Part shown: positions 57,703-64,000 of the stretch, in pieces | Layout: each line of letters begins with the position of its first letter | How positions within the stretch are numbered: the stretch's first letter is position 1 | Assembly: GCA_029964075.1 (NCBI GenBank) | Contig: CM057142.1 | Coordinates: 37,078,392 to 37,142,391 of the forward strand | DNA from: Patiria pectinifera | Lineage: Eukaryota; Echinodermata; Asteroidea; Valvatida; Asterinidae | Direction of reading: 5' to 3' | Length of the DNA stretch: 64,000 nucleotides | Notes under the pieces: model-generated | Told to the model about the DNA's origin: nothing | What the model saw: the letters and a program-made list of their open reading frames with translations, nothing else | The model's database searches: none | Translations under genes and position numbers: made by a program

Positions 57703-60700
57703 ATGCGAAGCATGCTGTATTACTAATCCTTAATAATATACAGTCAACAAGAACAACCCAAAAAAAACCCTAGGGAGTAACTTTGGAATGCAGGCAGGGC
57801 CACGCGTCGCAAGAGCAAGGTTTTTTTTTTATGTAGGATGGGTTGCCCAATATTATCGCGGTACTTATCACGTTTCTCGTTCGGAATAGAGATTGCCCAC
57901 TAACGTTCCCGAATTGTCCTGTCTCTTTTGTAGTAAACTCTTCCTTTTCAACTTGATAATGATATAAAAAAAATTGACGGTGGTGTGGTTTATTCCGTGT
58001 ACGATGCCTGTGAATATAGACATGCTCGGAGTGTGCGAACGGAGGTGGACTCTGTATTTTTAATATTGCGGTATGCAGGAAGTGGTTTTTATAATGATCT
58101 CAATTTTTGTATTCATAGTTAATGTTTGACCAAAACATCCCCAGAATAAAGTCTGATAAAAAAAGTGATATTTTCCCTGTAGTTGATTAACGACTATGTC
58201 TGCAGGATGATTGCTAAAGACTCTGCCCTTCCCCTGAAAGGAGAACACAAATCACTGAGGCAAGTCTTCTGATTGGCCATTGGGGGCGCCATTCACTTTA
58301 CACGGTGTGCCGTTTTATTTTTGTTAACGCGCTGTGCTTATTTTGATCCCGTAAAACTTTTTACGATTTCACGGTGCAAATATCGTCCTTCGACGTCGAC
58401 TTCATTTTACATTTGTAGCTGAAGAATGGGAACCAGACAATGGAGCTTTCATGGACAGAGCACCATTACTGATTTATGTTAAAATACAGATGATACCTTT
58501 TAGCAGACACGGTGAGGGAAAATTTGCAAGTTTTGGAAAACGTTAATATTTATTAAAAATCGTTAAAAGTCCCGCAAGACACAACATTTTTTAATCGTCC
58601 TTTTTGTACAACTCGGCAAAAATCCTTAATGACTGGTGAACTGGATAAAAATCGCCACTTGAAGGAGTTTTGGCAACGCAAAAAGAGAAATTTCCCATGC
58701 CGCGATATTAGGGATGCCGCGATAATAGGGAGTCCGACTATACTTGGAGCCTTGGATCGAGGCCGGCGATGTGAGGATAGGAGTAATGCCGTTAGAGAGA
58801 ACGATGTCAGGAATTGATTATCTAGGTCTAAGTATGGAAACAGATGGGTCAGTGGGCATAAAGTACAATAATATGCAGACGCGCAAACAGTGCTAAGTAC
58901 AGCAAATGCACTTGTCTCCTCAAGGAAGGGAGGGCGCGCTTGTGACGGGGCACTGGAGGCGTGGAGTCGCGGAGTTGCGCGCCAGTAGAGGGTACAATTC
59001 TCGGCGGTAGGATATATAAATGATCCTAGGACTACATTTTTTTGAGAACGAAGCATCCATAGGCCTATCCATATTAATTTCCTCGCAAAGGAAGAGAGGG
59101 CGCGCTTGTGACAGGGCACATATCTGTGATTACACCTTATTGTGAATTTTGTTTGGGTTTCTTTTCAGGGAGTCTTTCAGGGAGTTTTGACTCGCTGCAA
59201 AAATATTAGTTCAACAATTTTGAAATGAATACCAAGCTGATTTTCAAGGCTAAGATCCACTATTTAAAAGTTGCTTTATCCTCGCTCTTTAACATTTTTT
59301 TTTTCTCCTAACAATTTTTGAATTGGAATGTTGCATTTGAAAAGAAAAGAAATAAAAAGAGCTACTTCTGCTGTGGATGTTTTTAACCCTCTAAAAATAT
59401 GCCTTTATACTTTTACCTTTTACTTCTTTTGCATCCTTGGGCCTATGGCACAAATATACGCCTGTGTCGTTGTCAGGCTGCAAATAATTTGAAATTTGTA
59501 AAGTGGATATTCCATCTTACTATAATTCCAGGAATCTCTGTCTGTCTGTCTGTCCGTCGATTATCTCCAGAACCGGGCACCGTATGAAGTTGAAAATCGG
59601 CGGATGTATTTTTCGGGACAACAGAATGTGCAGTGAAAAGTTTAAAGTGGTTTGGACCAGCGGTTCTCGAAAAAGCTGCAAAAAAGCAGTATTTTCGGAG
59701 GCAAACGTGGCAGTATATAGCTTAGAACATAACACCAGCAGGCGCTGAAGTTCTTTTCAATTGTTTACGTCATGTTTAAGCTAAAGCGCGCGTGCTCGAT
59801 ATGACGCAAACAATGCAAAAAGGACGGGCACGCGCACGTGCATTGCAGGGCGATACATTGTCCAGTATGGGTGAATACAATGGATCAATGGGTGAAAAGC
59901 ACTGCATACCATGTTTTCGTATGTACACAGGCACATTATTTTTGCAGTCGACTGAGCGACCATTGTAGGTGATCGAACTTCAAACTTGGCACAAATTTTG
60001 ACGTAAATGTGCGTTAAACCTGTGAAAACAACACCATTGAATCGCGTGCGTTGTTTGCACGAGCAGTTCTCCAAAACTCTGCAAGTATGCAACCTACACC
60101 AGCGGCAAAGCAATTTGCGTTTCCCGAACATGCACATTTTAGACGGGCACTGCACTAGTATTAACTAAATGAGGGCAGATTTTTTGGGGGTCAGATGTCT
60201 CATTCAAAAGTGGGTAAATTTTGAGGGCCTAACACTGGAGAGAAACTGCAAATAGAAAATCTGTAGTTTAAGTATAGTGGGCAGACTGGGACCTTGAGTG
60301 CAGAATAACATGCACAAAAAATTCAGGCCAACTTTACTGACTCTTGACTTTAGCCGACAAAAGTCTCCAGAACTTTCATGAGGCAAAGATAAGGTTCTCA
60401 GTTTTTCACCAGCCAATTTTGAAGTCTCAATTCAATTTTTAAAGGAGACTTTAAAGGAGACTCACCTGAGTGTGAAGCCAAGTGATCTCTATTCGAAGCT
60501 TAAGACCAGACTGGTACCGTACATGTCCAACTGTTTGAAAAGACTAGACCTCTCCATTGTCTGGTGGCAGACTATATGGAGAGATTTGTACAAAATAGAG
60601 ACCGATACCAGATGTTTCTTTTGACACAGTTGACTGATGACGTACTAAAGGGTTGTTGGACTGGTGTTTCATGCGCCAGTCTATTTTCTGGGGTTACATG

Positions 60701-61393
60701 GTCAATGACTCCCATGCACTGTATTGAGACTTGAGTCCCAAATTTTCGGAATAGTGCAGTGGCAAATTCACCCCCCCCCCAACCCCATCCCCAGCCCAGC
60801 AGTGACCTAAATTTGATCTCAAATATGATCTCAAATAAGGCCATTTAACTCTTGAGAGAGCCCTTCCCTAATTGTCACTTTTCACGGTTTCTATTTTCTT
60901 GCCCTCAACCATTCATTAACAAGTCAAACATTTCGGGGGAAGTCCACACATTCAGATTTCAGGTACCTAAAATAACATCCCTTTGTGAGTTTCTTCCTGA
61001 CTAACTGTTGCTGTACTCTGTACATTTTTGACAGTATACACACGTACATGTACACTGAATGTTGGCCTAGGTAGCTGTCATGGTTCATGGTTTCTGTTTT
61101 CTGTCTGCTTTGAGCTAGCCTTTCAGCATTGTGTTCAGTTGATCACATTCCAGAATTATCACAATTGAGCAGATGTTTGCTCATTACCTTTGTTAAGAAT
61201 TTGCAGCTTGAACTCCCCCGAGCCAGTAGACTGTGTCCAATTTCAATGAAATCTGAATTGTTATTTAATATTCTGAAGACTTTCCAAACTTGTTTAACAA
61301 AAAAAGGAATTTTGAACCACCCTACATGTAAGATTCCTTTTAGCTTGCAGTTCAATCAGTTGCATGTGAAAAGTGCATTGTGTGACTTGGCCC
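57703..61393. other. Gene-free stretch; possible upstream region of the carrier gene
   Basis: A 40-bp direct repeat (GGAAGGGAGGGCGCGCTTGTGAC) at 58922 and 59088. (CTGT)n-like at 59538-59556. The 188-residue minus ORF at 59119-58553 has no domain. Nothing else recognised. Confidence 0.45.
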
Positions 61394-61909
61394 TTAAAGG
61401 GAGTTTGGCTTTTGCTGTAATTTTCAGAAATGAACTATTTGAGGGGTTAGTATAATAGATCAAATATTGTTACACTGACAAGTTTGAAGTTTTGTGTTTG
61501 AAAATGCTGGAAAAACCAAGAAAAACAAAAATATTCAAGTAGTCTGGTTCCCTGGCTCCACTAAACATGAAATGAATCAATTTATAGATGCCGGAAAATT
61601 GTAAGGTAAGGAAACCAGTCTAGCTGGCCTGCACCCATTCATGAACATGTAACCAATAGCAAACAAAATTTGGACTAAAAAAAAAGGTAAATTTGGAGCA
61701 GTAGTTGAAAAATTACGGTGGTCGGCCGACCACCGTTGGAAATTTATACAAAATACCACTTTTCTTGAAAATGACGTCACACCAGGTGCCATAATTTTAC
61801 AGGATGCTTTAGACTTTCATTTACCAACATCCTAGTAAGCTATTTCGTAAAAATTGTGTAGTTTTGTTTTCCAATGTTTGCAAATGTTGTATATATATAT
61901 TCCATTTAA
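61394..61909. mobile_element. TTAA MITE, copy C
   Basis: Same family, worn ends (AGGGAG, ATGGAA). Perfect central palindrome ACGGTGGTCGG/CCGACCACCGT at 61714-61735. Confidence 0.88.
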
Positions 61910-61974
61910 GGCTCACTAGTCACAAGCTCATAGCACCCCCATAACACTGTACTTTTCTTTCCTTTTCTGTGTAG

Positions 61975-62453
61975 CAGCATTCACTCCCGGGAACTCCACA
62001 CACAACTATGATTGCCGGTGAAGGATATCCACCTTCCCACTCCGACCGTCCGTCACACGAGGTGCATCACCTCATCACCAGATCCAGCAGGCACAGTGGG
62101 CAAGCCATGACGGCCCCAGTAGTGACTAGTCTACCCAGATAGTTGTTAGCCCTCCTCTTGACATCAGCTTGCCTTGTTCTCTGGTATTGAGGACTGGAAA
62201 GCAGATTGGCTGGATGCACAGTACATGGCTCAGCTACAGCAAACACCTGTGGAATTGGAGGAGGCCCACACGATGGACGCTTCAGCACCAAGCAAGGGAG
62301 GGGCCCTGGCTGGCTCGACCCATGCGGCTGGGGGGTCAGTAGCAGCCTCCGAAGAAGCCCCGAGAACGCTGGATACCAACAAGCAAAACGGGCAGAACGG
62401 TGTGTCATCAAGATGGATAATGGCTTCGGATTTTATCGCTGGGTGTGTTGGAG
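61975..62453 (+). other. First visible exon of the SLC25A29-like carrier gene
   Basis: A polypyrimidine tract and acceptor (ctttccttttctgtgtag, or CAG three bases on) open the exon at 61975 or 61978. A strong donor GGAG|gtgagt closes it at 62453. The 5' half has stops in all frames and a 43-codon upstream ORF from the ATG near 62010, so it is probably 5' UTR. An upstream noncoding exon and promoter must lie further left but were not identified. Confidence 0.7.
62273..62453 (+). CDS. SLC25A29: SLC25A29-like mitochondrial carrier, exon 1 (partial)
   Basis: The last codons before the donor read MASDFIAGCVGG, with the final Gly codon split. This closely matches the start of human SLC25A29 (MALDFLAGCAGG), a mitochondrial inner-membrane transporter of basic amino acids, whose first exon also ends at this point. 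The homologous start is the ATG at 62420 (A at -3, G at +4). The same frame is open upstream through ATGs at 62225 and 62273. The latter also has a strong context, giving a possible Ala/Ser/Gly-rich extension of about 49 residues. Only a short match is available, so related carriers (SLC25A20, A45, A47, A48) remain possible. Position next to YY1, as in human, favours SLC25A29. Later exons are outside the window. Confidence 0.7.
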
Positions 62454-62616
62454 GTGAGTTACAGGCTAAGCTTGAGTCCCTCGTTGGGGGACGCTGAATC
62501 AATTTTGTGGGATGAATCAATGTTAGCCCCGCATCCCCTTTTGTAATACGATACCTGTATGATGTGTTCTAGAGTTGAATAGAGTGACGGTAAGTAGAGC
62601 CTCAGACTTCAAATTC

Positions 62617-63124
62617 TTAAAGGGAATATACATCATTTGCTTTTGCTGTAATTTTCAGAAATGGATGGAATTGGGGGGGGGGTTCGAAATATATAGCAAA
62701 TATAGTTACACTGACTTTTTTGAGGTTTTGGGTTCGAAAATGCTATAAAACCAAGAAAAACAATCATTTTCCTGTAGTCTGGTTCCCTGACTCCATATAA
62801 GAAGAAACAAAGCAGTTTATATACATTGGGGAATTGTAAGGTCAGGGAACCAGTCTAGCTGGCTCATACCCGTTCATAGGTTTGCAAACAAGTGCGATGG
62901 TCAACTGGGGTCAGTATTTGAAAAAAAGCCAGTTTTTTCCAACGCTGATCGGCCGATCAGCGTTGGAAATTGATACAAAAATACCACTTTTCTTTACGTA
63001 CATGATTTTACAGGATGCTTTACACTGTCATTCACTAACACTGAGTAACAGTCCTGCAAGGTATTTCAAAATGATTTGGTAGTTTTATTTTTTGATGTTT
63101 GCAAATGTTGTATTTTCCCTTTAA
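62617..63124. mobile_element. TTAA MITE, copy D (carrier intron 1)
   Basis: TTAA at both borders. Central palindrome CCAACGCTGATCGG/CCGATCAGCGTTGG at about 62939-62966 is perfect. Confidence 0.9.
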
Positions 63125-64000
63125 GCAGTGAAGGGTAATTTCATAAACCCAAACTTTTTCTGTTCTATTTTCAGTGAAATAATGATAAATTGAAGCTTTT
63201 TCTGCGTGCAACTGATGTGTTTCTTTATGTTTTTCACCCCCGTACATGTAGTGTACCGGTATGTGTACATATATGCACATTTAACCCTCCTATGGTAACA
63301 TGCAATGTCAGCCTGCTTATTACTTGGGTCAATATTGGTCAAGACCCCCATTGGTTTGTACACAGTAGGCCAGGAGGTGAGGAAGAAAGTTTTGACCATT
63401 GGTGACCTCTTAAGCAAATGGGAGTCATTTTTGTGTATTGATCACTTTTGTCGGTGTTCCTGTCCTACATTAACCGCCAAGCCTATATAAATAACTTCAC
63501 CACAATAACCAGAATTTGTTGGCAGCGTTCCATGGCAGAAAGCTGTGGGGATTTCCCCTGTTGAAATATCATGTGGTTGGCATGCATGTTATCACGATAC
63601 ATATGGTAACGTTTTGATTGGCCAAGCATAGGAAAGACTTGTATTATATTCAAATTTATCATATCACATGGTTATCATGACTATTTATTAGCCTGTGTAC
63701 TCATTTTTTGGTCAAAATGCCGTTCCATTTTGGGAAGTAAAATCAATTAATTCATCACGCATTCCGAAAGAACATCAAAGTAATGTTCAATTTTGACTCT
63801 GTAATGTGTGTGAAGTCACATAATGGTGACTTTGATTACATGTATTTCAAACAACACACAGAGTACACATTTTGTACATAAGTATGTACAAAAGCACCTG
63901 TTCAAAATGTTGCCTTTTTGGAAATGTTCTTTATAAAATCAGCGATTCACCCTTACACGTAATTCAGTTATTACGAATGTTGTATGGCCAAGTAAATAAA
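63125..64000. other. Carrier gene intron, no further exon seen
   Basis: No sequence resembling the next carrier exon (GHPFDTVKVRLQ-type) was found before the window edge. Confidence 0.5.

Noticed and set aside
58553-59119. 188-residue minus-strand open frame
   Set aside because: No recognisable domain, it overlaps a direct repeat of non-coding character, and there are no supporting splice or promoter signals.

Overview
The window is eukaryotic nuclear DNA: A+T-rich, repeat-dense, with GT-AG introns and genes spread thinly over tens of kilobases. The protein matches and repeat style (abundant TACATGTA, many short foldback elements, a Ty3/gypsy-type LTR element) fit a marine invertebrate deuterostome, perhaps an echinoderm such as a sea star. 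The species is an inference. Three real protein-coding genes can be supported: a sphingolipid delta4-desaturase (DEGS, minus strand, 25.8-28.6 kb, partial), the zinc-finger transcription factor YY1 (minus strand, 33.8-42.3 kb, all five coding exons), and the first visible exon of an SLC25A29-like mitochondrial carrier (plus strand, about 62.0-62.45 kb, running off the right edge). In the human genome DEGS2, YY1 and SLC25A29 are consecutive on 14q32 (from memory), so the block looks like ancient microsynteny with changed orientations.

Layout. 1-25 kb: no recognised gene. It is made of duplicated blocks, including four copies of a promoter-like segment, two of them with a TATA box and a 53-nt spliced exon. 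It also holds a hAT-type MITE, an 804-bp TA-flanked element, a 259-bp tandem duplication, a foldback with repeated CACGAAGTAACACTC, a 390-bp polypyrimidine tract, and a ~97-bp tandem repeat running into a 500-bp assembly gap. 25.6-28.6 kb: DEGS exons 2 and 1, with a near-perfect 441-bp-arm palindrome in the intron between them. 28.6-33.8 kb: Harbinger-type and mariner-type MITEs. 33.8-42.3 kb: YY1, whose introns carry TTAA-flanked and TWA-flanked MITEs and, in intron 1, a cluster of YY1-type binding motifs. 43-46.6 kb: foldback and long inverted repeats. 47.2-53.8 kb: a very young, minus-oriented, defective LTR retrotransposon with 1.64-kb LTRs that appear to differ only by two single-base indels. 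54-57.7 kb: a nest of unusual non-autonomous DNA elements, two of them with perfect 9-bp target duplications. 57.7-64 kb: sparse sequence, the carrier exon, and two more copies of a ~510-bp TTAA MITE.

The three genes do not form a pathway: DEGS makes ceramide in the ER, YY1 is a nuclear Polycomb/transcription regulator, and SLC25A29 transports basic amino acids in mitochondria. The most interesting signals are the possible autoregulatory YY1-site cluster, the conserved gene neighbourhood, the covarying central palindrome in the TTAA MITE, and the 2-kb element with eight identical 14-mers.
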